A DNA stretch of 64,000 nt from Ruegeria arenilitoris (GTDB taxonomy: Bacteria > Pseudomonadota > Alphaproteobacteria > Rhodobacterales > Rhodobacteraceae), in assembly GCF_042675705.1 (NCBI RefSeq), contig NZ_JBHTJJ010000012.1, one strand, 5' to 3'. A program made the translations under genes and the position numbers. Every line of letters starts with the position of its first letter. The first letter of the stretch is position 1. Positions 1-8,139 of this stretch are shown in pieces. The notes beneath the pieces were generated by a model, which did no database searches, was not told the origin of the DNA, and saw only the letters and a list, made by a program, of their open reading frames with translations.

Positions 1-1890
1 ACAGTTGATCTCATAACCTTTCTCGCCGGTGACCGACATGCGGGCCACGCGGGCGCGCACGAGGCCGATGTCATAGTCACCGCAACCCATGAATTTCAGG
101 GTTGAAATGTCCTGCTCGGCCAGCTTCTCGACCACCGCCTGCGATTTCGGGCCGACCACGGCAAAGCCGCAGACCTCCTCGCCCAGGTCGCGTACGGTGC
201 CCCCGTCGATCCTGTGATCGTCGAACCAGCGCATGTGCCAGGCCCGCAGGTAATAGCTGCCCATGATCCACCAGGTGCCGTCTCCCCAGTTCAGAACCGT
301 CAGGTCGCCCTTGAGCCGCCCGTTCTCGCCCAGCATCGGCGCCAGTTTCGCGCGGCCCGGTCCCGGCAATTTCGAGGCCATCACCTTGTTAAGCCAGATT
401 TCCGCATTCGGCCCCGAAACTTCGAACCGCGAGAACCCGGTGATGTCCATCAGGCCCACGCCTTCGCGGATGGTGCGGCATTCCTCGGCCACGATGTCGA
501 AGGCGTTCGAGCGTTTGAGCGTCGGCGTTTCCTCGAACCCCTTGGGCGCGAAATAGAGCGGCACCTCGAGATCCCAACTGACGCCCCATTTGCAACCCGC
601 TTCGGTCATCGCGTCATGGGCCGGCGACATTTTCAACGGGCGTCCGGCGGGCAGTTGCTCGTTCGGATAGGTCATCACGAAGCGGCGGGAATAGAACTGG
701 CCGGTGGTTTCGCGGATGTAGCGCTTGTTCCGGGCAAAGTCGCCATAGCGCGCCACGTCCATCGGCCAGGCGTCGGCCTCGGGCTCGCCATGGATCATCC
801 ATTCGGCCAGCGTCTTGCCAACGCCGCCGCCTTGCAGAAACCCGGCCATCACCGCGCAGGCGGTCCAATAGCCGCGCTTGCCCGGGACCGGACCGACCAG
901 AGGGTTGCCGTCCGGCGAGAAGGTGAAGGCGCCGTTCACCCATGTCTTGATGCCCGCGTTCTGGATCGCCGGATAACGTTCGAAGCCCAGCATCAGTTCG
1001 TTTTCGATGCGGTCCAGCTGCTCCTGAAACAGCTCCTCGCCATAGTTCCACGGCGCGCCGTCCATGGCCCAGTGCTCGTGATCGACCTCGTAGATGCCGA
1101 CCAGAACACCTTTCTGGTCCTGCCGCATGTAGGTGAAGCCCTCGAGATCCACGGTCATCGGCATCTCGAAATCGGCCGCGGCGACCTCGGGCACCGTGTC
1201 GGTGATCAGGTAATGGTGCTTCAGCGGCGAGACCGGCAGTTCGACCCCCGCCATGCGCCCCACCTGCTTGGCCCAAAGGCCGGCAGCGTTGACCACGTGT
1301 TCGCAGGTGATCGTGCCCCTGTCGGTCACCACCTGCCAGCCATCGGCGGTCTGGATCAGTTCCTCGACCTTGGTTTCCTCATAGTATTCCGCCCCACGCT
1401 TTTTTGCGGCGGTGGCATAGGCCTGCACGGTGCCGGTGGTGTCGATATACCCCTCTCGGTCGGCCCACATCGCGCCCAGAATGCCGTCGGAGGACATGAT
1501 CGGGCAGCGTCTCTGCGCCTCTTCCGGGCTCAGCAATTCGCAATCGTCGATGCCGATGGACTGGAAGATGCGGTAGTTCGCCTGCAGCCACTCCCACCGT
1601 TCGGGGGTTCCGGCCAGCGTCAGACCACCGGTCATGTGCAGGCCGATATTCTGGCCCGATTCCTTCTCGATCTCGCTCAGCAGGTCGATCGTGTAGGCCT
1701 GCAGCGCCGCCATGTTCGGATCGGCGTTCAGCGCGTGGATGCCACCCGCCGCGTGCCATGACGACCCCGAGGCCAGACGCCGGCGTTCCAGCATGACCGC
1801 ATCCGACCAGCCGAACTTGGCCAGATGATACAGAACCGAGGCGCCGACGACGCCGCCCCCGATGACCACAACGCGATACTGCGACTTCAT
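1..1890 (-). CDS. FAD-dependent oxidoreductase with GcvT-like C-terminus (dimethylglycine/sarcosine dehydrogenase family), 3' end cut off
   Basis: Translating the minus strand from the ATG at 1890 gives an open frame to the window edge (630 codons). The N-terminus has a Rossmann FAD motif, VVVIGGGVVGAS, followed by GSSWHAAG, which is typical of the DMGDH/SarDH group. From about residue 410 the protein reads like the aminomethyltransferase (GcvT) fold, with VGLMDITGFSRFEVSGP. Family members oxidatively demethylate N-methyl amines such as dimethylglycine or sarcosine and pass the one-carbon unit to tetrahydrofolate. The start is supported by GGAGG just upstream. Full members are about 800 residues, so roughly 170-190 residues are missing. 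The substrate cannot be assigned from sequence. A related gene lies at 48262-50715. Confidence 0.9.
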   Translation of the reverse strand, partial: MKSQYRVVVIGGGVVGASVLYHLAKFGWSDAVMLERRRLASGSSWHAAGGIHALNADPNMAALQAYTIDLLSEIEKESGQNIGLHMTGGLTLAGTPERWEWLQANYRIFQSIGIDDCELLSPEEAQRRCPIMSSDGILGAMWADREGYIDTTGTVQAYATAAKKRGAEYYEETKVEELIQTADGWQVVTDRGTITCEHVVNAAGLWAKQVGRMAGVELPVSPLKHHYLITDTVPEVAAADFEMPMTVDLEGFTYMRQDQKGVLVGIYEVDHEHWAMDGAPWNYGEELFQEQLDRIENELMLGFERYPAIQNAGIKTWVNGAFTFSPDGNPLVGPVPGKRGYWTACAVMAGFLQGGGVGKTLAEWMIHGEPEADAWPMDVARYGDFARNKRYIRETTGQFYSRRFVMTYPNEQLPAGRPLKMSPAHDAMTEAGCKWGVSWDLEVPLYFAPKGFEETPTLKRSNAFDIVAEECRTIREGVGLMDITGFSRFEVSGPNAEIWLNKVMASKLPGPGRAKLAPMLGENGRLKGDLTVLNWGDGTWWIMGSYYLRAWHMRWFDDHRIDGGTVRDLGEEVCGFAVVGPKSQAVVEKLAEQDISTLKFMGCGDYDIGLVRARVARMSVTGEKGYEINC

Positions 1891-1942
1891 CCCGACCTCC
1901 CCTGGACGATTCCCAAAGGACGCTAGGGGCACTGTTCACTTC

Positions 1943-1963
1943 TGTCTAGACATTTCTGTACAG
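1943..1963. promoter_or_regulatory. Candidate GntR/HutC-type operator before the FAD/GcvT gene
   Basis: The 78-bp gap between this gene and the GST gene contains the perfect palindrome TGTCTAGACA (1943-1952), followed at once by the palindrome CTGTACAG (1956-1963). GTCTAGAC fits the GTMTAKAC core reported for HutC-type GntR regulators. Its half site also resembles the arms of the phnF operator at 27084-27112. It sits 53-73 bp upstream of the start codon, a plausible operator position. No regulator gene is adjacent. Confidence 0.4.
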
Positions 1964-1968
1964 TGCTG

Positions 1969-2598
1969 TCAGGCGCTGGCGCTGGGCCGCGCCTGCACGC
2001 TGTCGAACCAGGCTCGGGTTGCTGTGTTGCCCTCGGGGATGCGCATCTTGATGACGCGGGCGAAATCCACGAACACGAAGGTCGAGATATCGGCCAGCGA
2101 GAACGCCTCGCCCGCGATGAAGGGGCTGTCTTGCAGGCGCTCTTCGAGCAGGTCGAAGAACGCTCCGACGCGCGCGATACCGCGTTCGGCCAGTTCCGGG
2201 ATCTGAGCGTGGTTCTGCGGACCGGGAATGGCGCGGTCCTTGAAGGCCGGATGCGTGTTGCGCAGCGCGTCGGCGATGGGCGCCCCGCCCTGCTGTTCGA
2301 CGATCGCGTTCCACATCAGCACCAGCCCTTTCTCGTCCGGTGTCCGCCCCATCAACGGGGGCTCGGGGAAGCGCGCCTCGAGATAGGCGGCGATGCCGAG
2401 GTTCTCGGTCAGAACGGTCCCCTCGTCGGTAACCAGAACCGGAATGGTGGCGCGGAGGTTCACCTTTCGAAACGCCTCGCTCATTTGCTCGCCCTTGGCG
2501 ATCGAGATGTCGCGGGTTTCGATCTGCAGCCCCTTTTCGGCGATAAACATGCGGGCGCGGCGCGGGTTCGGGGCGGTCGAGCAATCGTAAAACAGCAT
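1969..2598 (-). CDS. Glutathione S-transferase family protein
   Basis: This 209-residue protein has the thioredoxin-like N-terminal GST domain (MLFYDCSTAPNPRRARMF, with P-R-R-A-R at the start of helix 1) and the cis-Pro segment TIPVLVTDEGTVLTE at about residues 50-65. An all-helical C-terminal domain with SLADISTFVFVDFA at about residues 167-180 follows. GSTs of this length conjugate or reduce small electrophiles with glutathione in the cytoplasm. The substrate is not predictable. The ATG at 2598 is preceded by AAAGGA, but that Shine-Dalgarno lies inside a strong hairpin (2599-2641). The gene stands alone between the FAD/GcvT gene and a methyltransferase on the same strand. Confidence 0.9.
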   Translation of the reverse strand: MLFYDCSTAPNPRRARMFIAEKGLQIETRDISIAKGEQMSEAFRKVNLRATIPVLVTDEGTVLTENLGIAAYLEARFPEPPLMGRTPDEKGLVLMWNAIVEQQGGAPIADALRNTHPAFKDRAIPGPQNHAQIPELAERGIARVGAFFDLLEERLQDSPFIAGEAFSLADISTFVFVDFARVIKMRIPEGNTATRAWFDSVQARPSASA

Positions 2599-2641
2599 GG
2601 GCGGTCCTTTGCGTGAGCGTCACGCGAAGGTTAGACCGCCC
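2599..2641 (-). promoter_or_regulatory. Hairpin sequestering the GST ribosome binding site
   Basis: An outer stem pairs GGGCGGTC (2599-2606) with GACCGCCC (2634-2641). An inner stem pairs 2606-2616 with 2620-2630 (10 of 11 positions) around a three-base loop, with a short TTA bulge between the two. On the mRNA the GST Shine-Dalgarno AAAGGA lies within the 3' arm, and the start codon follows directly after the stem. This geometry suggests translational control, for example by a thermometer, a ligand or an RNA-binding protein. Which one is unknown. Confidence 0.5.
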
Positions 2642-2690
2642 GCCGTGCCTGGATCGAGTCCCCGCGCAAAGTGACCCTGCGGAACGCCGA

Positions 2691-3188
2691 TCAACGCCGG
2701 TAGATGAAGCAGCGACCCGGAACCGCATCTGCGGGAAGGGGCTGCTCCGCCAGCGTTTCGAAATACATCCGGTCGCTTGAGACCATCAGCCCGCCCTCGG
2801 CCAGAAGCGGTTCGATCAACGGCGACACGAGGCGGGCGAAGGCATCGTTCTTTTCGCGGTTGTGGCCGCCCAGATCGGCATGAATCACGCTGGCGGTCGC
2901 GCCAAACCGATCAAGCGCGGCGGGCAGAGTCTCGCGCACGTCGCCCAGGATCAGGCGATCTTCGGGCGGAGTGGAATCGGGGTGCGAGGCCACAGCGCGC
3001 TCGAACACATAGACGGGTCGGTTCCGGACCCGGTTCATCATGTGATGATAGGTACGCCCGTTGCCCAGACCCAGTTCGAACACCGGACCGGCCAAGTCTG
3101 CCGTGTCGGCGATCGCGAAATCCAGACATGCCCGCTGCGAGACCATGCGATCAATGAACAGATCCAGTCGGCTTTGCGCGTCGGACAT
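2691..3188 (-). CDS. Small class I SAM-dependent methyltransferase-like protein
   Basis: A 165-residue protein with a glycine-rich SAM-binding loop, FELGLGNGRTYHHM, at about residues 38-51 and an acidic residue after the next strand (VYVFERAVASHPDST). The frame extends to an upstream codon at 3224, but the ATG at 3188 has AGGGAGA about nine bases before it and gives the natural N-terminus MSDAQSRLDLF. The closest relative in the window is the methyltransferase at 19484-19960. They share GLGNGRTY and HPDSTPP, so they are clear paralogues. The methyl acceptor is unknown. It is a monocistronic gene transcribed away from the ABC importer operon. Confidence 0.8.
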   Translation of the reverse strand: MSDAQSRLDLFIDRMVSQRACLDFAIADTADLAGPVFELGLGNGRTYHHMMNRVRNRPVYVFERAVASHPDSTPPEDRLILGDVRETLPAALDRFGATASVIHADLGGHNREKNDAFARLVSPLIEPLLAEGGLMVSSDRMYFETLAEQPLPADAVPGRCFIYRR

Positions 3189-3383
3189 TGCGAAATATCT
3201 CCCTGATACCTTAACGACCACCAATCATGGTCAATCGCGGCTTTGATGACAAAAACTCAAGACTTTGTGTAGGCACAATGCACTGTTCGTCACGTTTCCG
3301 CGACATTTCAGCCCAAGAAGGTATTTGACTAGTCGCCCCCAAGCGCGCGAAACTGCGACAAAAAACCAGGGAGTTCAAAACCA

Positions 3384-3422
3384 ATGTCACGCGGTGGCCA
3401 CACGGGTGGAAAGCCCGAATGA
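3384..3422 (+). CDS. Candidate 12-residue leader peptide coupled to the ABC importer
   Basis: ATG at 3384 opens a 12-codon frame (MSRGGHTGGKPE). It is preceded by CAGGGAG at a good Shine-Dalgarno distance. Its TGA (3420-3422) overlaps the ATG of the ATPase gene (3419-3421) as ATGA. The ATPase gene itself has only a weak GGTGGA ahead of it, so translation of the short frame could load ribosomes onto the operon. It is in a different frame from the ATPase and so is not an N-terminal extension. No function is assigned. The alternatives are a coupling leader, a regulatory peptide or chance. Confidence 0.4.
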   Translation: MSRGGHTGGKPE

Positions 3423-5191
3423 CGGCCTTGTTGTCTGTCCGAGACCTGACCATCGGTTTCGGCGCCGGGGAGCCCGTCGTCAGAGATGTGAATTTCGATG
3501 TCGAGGCCGGGCAAACGCTGGCATTGGTCGGGGAATCCGGGTCGGGCAAGACGATCTCTTGCCGGGCGGTGCTGCGCATTCTGCCCAGGACAGCCCAGAT
3601 CCGCAGTGGCGTAATGCAGCTGAACACTTCCAAGGGCAGCGTCGCGCTGTCCGAAATTTCCGAACGTGAGATGCGTGGCATCCGCGGCAATCGAATTTCG
3701 ATGATCTTTCAAGAGCCTATGCGGTCGCTTTCTCCGTTGCACAAGATCGGCAACCAAGTCAGCGAGGTTCTGTGGCTCCATCGGGGCGCCTCCGAGTCTG
3801 AGGCTCGCAAGGAAGTGCTGTCGCAGTTCGAACGCGTGGGCTTTCCCGATCCGGCGCGTGCCTATGACTCGTATCCCTTCGAACTTTCGGGCGGGATGCG
3901 TCAACGCGCGATGATCGCGATGGCGATGGTGTCCAAACCGGAACTGCTGATTGCCGACGAACCGACAACTGCACTGGATGTGACGACCCAGGCTCAGGTG
4001 CTGGGCCTGATCAAGGATCTGCAGAAAGAAACTGGTATGGCGCTGGTTTTGGTGACGCATGACCTAGGCGTGGTCGCCAATATGGCCGAACACGTCGTCG
4101 TTATGCACAAAGGCCGGGTGATGGAGGCGGGTTCGGCCGAGCTGATCCTGAATGCTCCGGCCCATCCCTATACCCGCCAGCTATTTGATGCGGCGCCCGA
4201 GATCCCGGACAAGGAAGCCGTGGGAATCCCGATGCCCAACGAGGATCTGATCCTCGACATGAAGGATGTGTGCAAGACCTACACGATGCGGTCGTCGCGC
4301 GGTTGGAAAGCGGACAAGCTGATTTATGCCTGCCGGGGCGTCGACCTGAAACTGGCCCGCGGCAAGACGCTGGCCGTAGTCGGTGAAAGCGGATCGGGCA
4401 AGACCACCGCGGCCCGGATCGCGCTGGGGGCCGAGCTGCCAGACCCGGGCGGCGAGGTGCTTTTTCGAGCCGCGCCGGGCGAAGACCCGATACGCGTCCA
4501 CCAGATGACCCGCGAGGAGCGCAAGGCGTTTCAGCGCAAGGCTCAGATGGTGTTTCAGGATCCCTACAGCTCTCTGAGCCCGCGCATGCGCATTCAGGAT
4601 GCGATGACCGAACCGCTGGAGATCCACAATATCGGCACGACGGCCGAACGCCGCGACAAGGCCGCTGAGATGCTTGAACGTGTGGGATTGAACGCCGGGA
4701 TGCTCAAACGCTACCCGCACGCTTTTTCCGGCGGTCAACGCCAACGCCTGTCAATCGCCCGTGCGATGATGCTGGATCCGTCCCTGATCGTCTGCGACGA
4801 GCCGACATCAGCTTTGGATGTTTCGGTCCAGGAACAGATCCTGACCCTTCTGGAGAGACTGCAGGACAGTCTGAACCTTTCCTATCTTTTCATTTCTCAC
4901 GATCTGGCCGTGGTCGCCCGTATCGCTGACGAGGTCGCGGTCATGCGCCAGGGGCTGGTCGTCGAACAGGCTCCGCCCGAGACCTTGTTCTACAACCCGC
5001 GCCACCCCTACACCAAGGCCCTGATTGCCGCACAACCCGAACCCGATATCAATCGTCCCATCGATCTGAAACTGGTCGCCCTTGGCGCCGGCTCCCCGGA
5101 CAGTTGGGATGACGTCTTTAGATTCTCTGACACCATGATACCTTCACTCGTGGAAATGGAGCCCGGCCATAAGGTACGTTGCCATGTTTAA
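3419..5191 (+). CDS. ABC transporter ATP-binding protein with two fused ATPase domains (oligopeptide/YejF type)
   Basis: A 590-residue cytoplasmic ATPase made of two complete ABC domains. The first has Walker A GESGSGKT near residue 40, signature LSGGMRQR near 160 and Walker B LLIADEPT near 180. The second repeats them (GESGSGKT near 325, FSGGQRQRLSIARAM near 440, LIVCDEPTSALD). Each ends with the HPYT-containing oligopeptide-transporter C-terminal motif (APAHPYTRQL, NPRHPYTKAL). Fused ATPases of this kind energise peptide/nickel/opine importers such as YejABEF and GsiABCD. The gene is first in a five-gene operon, overlaps the binding-protein gene by 8 bp and may be translationally coupled to a 12-codon frame upstream. 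The substrate is not predictable from the ATPase. Confidence 0.95.
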   Translation: MTALLSVRDLTIGFGAGEPVVRDVNFDVEAGQTLALVGESGSGKTISCRAVLRILPRTAQIRSGVMQLNTSKGSVALSEISEREMRGIRGNRISMIFQEPMRSLSPLHKIGNQVSEVLWLHRGASESEARKEVLSQFERVGFPDPARAYDSYPFELSGGMRQRAMIAMAMVSKPELLIADEPTTALDVTTQAQVLGLIKDLQKETGMALVLVTHDLGVVANMAEHVVVMHKGRVMEAGSAELILNAPAHPYTRQLFDAAPEIPDKEAVGIPMPNEDLILDMKDVCKTYTMRSSRGWKADKLIYACRGVDLKLARGKTLAVVGESGSGKTTAARIALGAELPDPGGEVLFRAAPGEDPIRVHQMTREERKAFQRKAQMVFQDPYSSLSPRMRIQDAMTEPLEIHNIGTTAERRDKAAEMLERVGLNAGMLKRYPHAFSGGQRQRLSIARAMMLDPSLIVCDEPTSALDVSVQEQILTLLERLQDSLNLSYLFISHDLAVVARIADEVAVMRQGLVVEQAPPETLFYNPRHPYTKALIAAQPEPDINRPIDLKLVALGAGSPDSWDDVFRFSDTMIPSLVEMEPGHKVRCHV

Positions 5192-7097
5192 GACCACTCG
5201 ATTCAAGTTTCTGGCCGCCGCGCTGACGCTGGGCGCGGCGCTGCCTGCCTGGGCCGACACCCTTCCCGACCTGCAGGAAAGCACCTTCTGGAAAGCCGAG
5301 GTGGACATCGGAAACCTGCCCCCGGTGCAAGATCGCATCCCGCAGGAACCGCTGATCGTCGACCTTTCTTCGAAAGGGCGCGAATTCGGCAAACAGGGCG
5401 GAACCTTGCGCACGATGGTCACCCGGTCCAAGGATATCCGGCAGATGGTGGTCTATGGCTACGCCCGACTAGTGGGCTTCGATGCCCAGTACAATCTGGT
5501 CCCCGATCTGCTGGCGTCTTACGACAACGAAGAAAACCGCAAGTACACCCTGCACCTGCGCAAGGGACACAAATGGTCGGACGGGACACTGTTCACCTCG
5601 GAAGACTTCCGATACTGGTGGGAAGACGTGGCCAACAACGAGCTTCTCAGCCCGTCCGGTCCCCCTGATTTCCTGAGGGTTGAGGGCAAGCTCCCCACGG
5701 TCACGTTCCCGGACGAAACGACGGTGATCTACGAATGGGACGACCCGAACCCGAACTTTCTGGCTTCACTGGCGCAGGCGCGACCGCCATTCATCTACCG
5801 CCCTGCTGCGTTCCTGAAGCGTTATCACGAGAAATATGCCGACAAGGAAAAACTGGACTTCGAGGTCAGTGACGCACGTGTCAAAAGCTGGGCTGCCCTG
5901 CACAACAAGTTGGACAACCTCTACAAGTACGACAATCACGAACTGCCCACTCTGCAGCCTTGGCTGAACGCCAGCTCGGGCAAGAAGATCCGGCACAATT
6001 TCGTCCGCAACCCATATTACCACCGCATCGACTCGAAAGGTTTGCAACTGCCATACATCGACGTGGTCGAGATGGAGATCGTGGCTCCCGGCCTGGTGGC
6101 GGCCAAGGCCAATGCCGGTGAGACCGACCTGCAGGGCCGTGGGCTTGATTTTCGGGATGCCTCGATCCTGAAAAAGGGCGAAGCCAACGGAAATTACAAA
6201 ACTCTACTCTGGAAAACCGGTGTTGCGTCACAGATCGCGATCTACCCCAACCTGAACTTCGAAGACGAGGTTTGGCGCAATGTGCTGCGCGATGTCCGTG
6301 TCCGTCGCGCTCTTTCGCTGGCCATCGACCGGCAGACCATCAACCAAGCGCTGTACTTCAAACTGGCGCATCCGGCCGCCATGTCCGTTCTGCCTGCGTC
6401 GCCCTTCTACAGTGAAGAGAATGCGCAGGCATGGGCGCAATACGACGTCGCACAGGCCAACGCCCTGCTGGACGAGGTCGGGCTGACGCAGCGCGACAAG
6501 AACGGCATACGCCTGTTGCCGGACGGCCGCCCCATGGAGCTGGTGATCGAGACGGCCGGGGAACGCCAGGAGGTCGAGAACGCGCTGCAGATCGTGACTG
6601 ATACGTGGCGGGAAATCGGGGTGAAGCTGGTCATGCGTCCGCTTGACCGCGACATCCTGCGCAACCGCGTATTCGCCGGCAATACGATGGCTTCGGTCTG
6701 GTATGGCTGGGATGATGGCATCCCGCAGCTGCATACGTCACCGGTTTACCTGGCCCCGACCGACCAGGTGTTTCTGGCTTGGCCAAAATGGGGGCAGCAC
6801 TATCAAACCGGCGGCGAAGCCGGCGAGCCGCCCGACCTGCCCGAAGCCCAGCGCTTGCTGGAGTTGAACCACATCTGGGAACTTGCAAAAACCGAGGATG
6901 AACGCCGGGCGGTCTGGGAGGAGATGTTGAAGATACACGCCGACCAGATCTATGGCATCGGAATTCTGAACGGCGCGCCCCAACCGATCGTGGTTTCAAA
7001 CCGACTGCGCAATGTTCCCGAACAGGCCATGTGGGCGTGGGAACCCGGCGCGCATTTCGGAGTGCACCGCCCAGACGAATTCTTTCTCGCCGACTGA
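5184..7097 (+). CDS. Periplasmic solute-binding protein, family 5 (peptide/opine/oligosaccharide importer)
   Basis: This 637-residue protein begins with a clear Sec signal (FKTTRFKFLAAALTLGAA, cleavage probably after PAWA) and has the layout of SBP family 5: GGTLRTMVTRS near the mature start, LRKGHKWSDG near residue 125 and VRRALSLAIDRQTIN near residue 375. At over 600 residues it matches the large YejA/AgpA subgroup rather than the 530-residue DppA/OppA type. It delivers the ligand from the periplasm to the two permeases downstream. The start overlaps the ATPase gene by 8 bp. Oligopeptides and alpha-galactosides are both known ligands of this subgroup, so the substrate is left open. Confidence 0.93.
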   Translation: MFKTTRFKFLAAALTLGAALPAWADTLPDLQESTFWKAEVDIGNLPPVQDRIPQEPLIVDLSSKGREFGKQGGTLRTMVTRSKDIRQMVVYGYARLVGFDAQYNLVPDLLASYDNEENRKYTLHLRKGHKWSDGTLFTSEDFRYWWEDVANNELLSPSGPPDFLRVEGKLPTVTFPDETTVIYEWDDPNPNFLASLAQARPPFIYRPAAFLKRYHEKYADKEKLDFEVSDARVKSWAALHNKLDNLYKYDNHELPTLQPWLNASSGKKIRHNFVRNPYYHRIDSKGLQLPYIDVVEMEIVAPGLVAAKANAGETDLQGRGLDFRDASILKKGEANGNYKTLLWKTGVASQIAIYPNLNFEDEVWRNVLRDVRVRRALSLAIDRQTINQALYFKLAHPAAMSVLPASPFYSEENAQAWAQYDVAQANALLDEVGLTQRDKNGIRLLPDGRPMELVIETAGERQEVENALQIVTDTWREIGVKLVMRPLDRDILRNRVFAGNTMASVWYGWDDGIPQLHTSPVYLAPTDQVFLAWPKWGQHYQTGGEAGEPPDLPEAQRLLELNHIWELAKTEDERRAVWEEMLKIHADQIYGIGILNGAPQPIVVSNRLRNVPEQAMWAWEPGAHFGVHRPDEFFLAD

Positions 7098-7110
7098 CAG
7101 GAGCGGATAG

Positions 7111-8139
7111 ATGATCATGCTCCGCTACGCGGTGTATCGCTTTTTCACGATGCTGCTGACCCTGTTGGTGGTATCGATGCTGATCTTCGTGATCATCAAC
7201 CTGCCGCCGGGAGATTATCTCAGCAACCAGATTGCCGAACTGCAAGCTTCGGGGCAGTCGGCCGGTGTGGCCAAGGCGGAATTCCTGCGAAAGGAATACG
7301 CTCTGGACCGCCCGATGTGGGAACAATACCTGATCTGGGTCGGCTTCTTTCCCGGCCCTCATGGGTTTGAGGGGTTGCTGCAGGGCAACTACGGCTGGTC
7401 CTTTGAATTCGATCGTCCGGTGGCCGACATCGTCGGGGACACGCTGTGGCTGACCGTGGTCGTGAACCTTGCCGCGATCCTGTTCGTCTATGCCGTGGCC
7501 TTGCCTCTGGGCGTAATGGCGGCGGCCAAATCGCGGACCTGGGTGGACTATTCGACCGCCTTCGTGGGGTATCTGGGATTGGCGACGCCCAACTTTCTGC
7601 TGGCGCTCATCCTGTTCTACTACGGGCACCGTTACCTCGATTTGCCGATCGGCGGGTTGATGGACCCGGTGTACGAGGGGCAACCCATGAGCTGGGACAA
7701 GATGAAGTCCATCTTGGTTCATCTGATCGTGCCCACATTCGTGATCGGCACCTCGGGCGCCTCGGCCATGATGCAGCGCCTGCGCGCCAACATGCTGGAC
7801 GAATTGGGCAAGCCTTATGTTGAAACCGCTATCGCCAAGGGCATGTCGCCGTCGCGGATGCTGACCAAATACCCGTTGCGTGTGGCCTTCAACCCCTTTG
7901 TGGCCGATATTGGCAACCTGCTGCCCTCTATGGTGTCGGGATCGGTTCTGGTTTCGGTGGTGCTGGGTTTGCAGACCATCGGCCCCACGCTGCTGACGGC
8001 GCTTAAGACACAGGACCAGTTCCTGTCAGCCTTCATTCTGATGTTCGTGGCGCTGCTGACGCTGATCGGCACCATGATCTCCGACATTCTGCTGGTCATG
8101 CTTGACCCGCGTATCCGGTACGAGGGGCGCGAAGCATGA
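7111..8139 (+). CDS. ABC transporter permease, DppB/YejB type
   Basis: A 342-residue inner-membrane protein with an N-terminal anchor (YRFFTMLLTLLVVSMLIFVIINLPPGDYL) and the BPD-transp-1 core. It carries the EAA-type loop that contacts the ATPase: ANMLDELGKPYVETAIAKG at about 230-250, then PSRMLTKYPLRVAFNPF. The C-terminal helices (SAFILMFVALLTLIGTMISDILL) are typical of the DppB subfamily. GGAG precedes the ATG at 7111. The stop overlaps the next permease start by 4 bp, as expected for the two halves of one channel. Confidence 0.94.
   Translation: MIMLRYAVYRFFTMLLTLLVVSMLIFVIINLPPGDYLSNQIAELQASGQSAGVAKAEFLRKEYALDRPMWEQYLIWVGFFPGPHGFEGLLQGNYGWSFEFDRPVADIVGDTLWLTVVVNLAAILFVYAVALPLGVMAAAKSRTWVDYSTAFVGYLGLATPNFLLALILFYYGHRYLDLPIGGLMDPVYEGQPMSWDKMKSILVHLIVPTFVIGTSGASAMMQRLRANMLDELGKPYVETAIAKGMSPSRMLTKYPLRVAFNPFVADIGNLLPSMVSGSVLVSVVLGLQTIGPTLLTALKTQDQFLSAFILMFVALLTLIGTMISDILLVMLDPRIRYEGREA

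Noticed and set aside
214..1761. Plus-strand frame of 515 codons at the left edge
   Set aside because: It is antisense to the FAD/GcvT gene, which carries clear motifs.
3419..5191. Treating the 12-codon frame as the N-terminus of the ATPase
   Set aside because: The two are in different frames, so a fusion would need a frameshift. The ATPase ATG gives a normal first strand.
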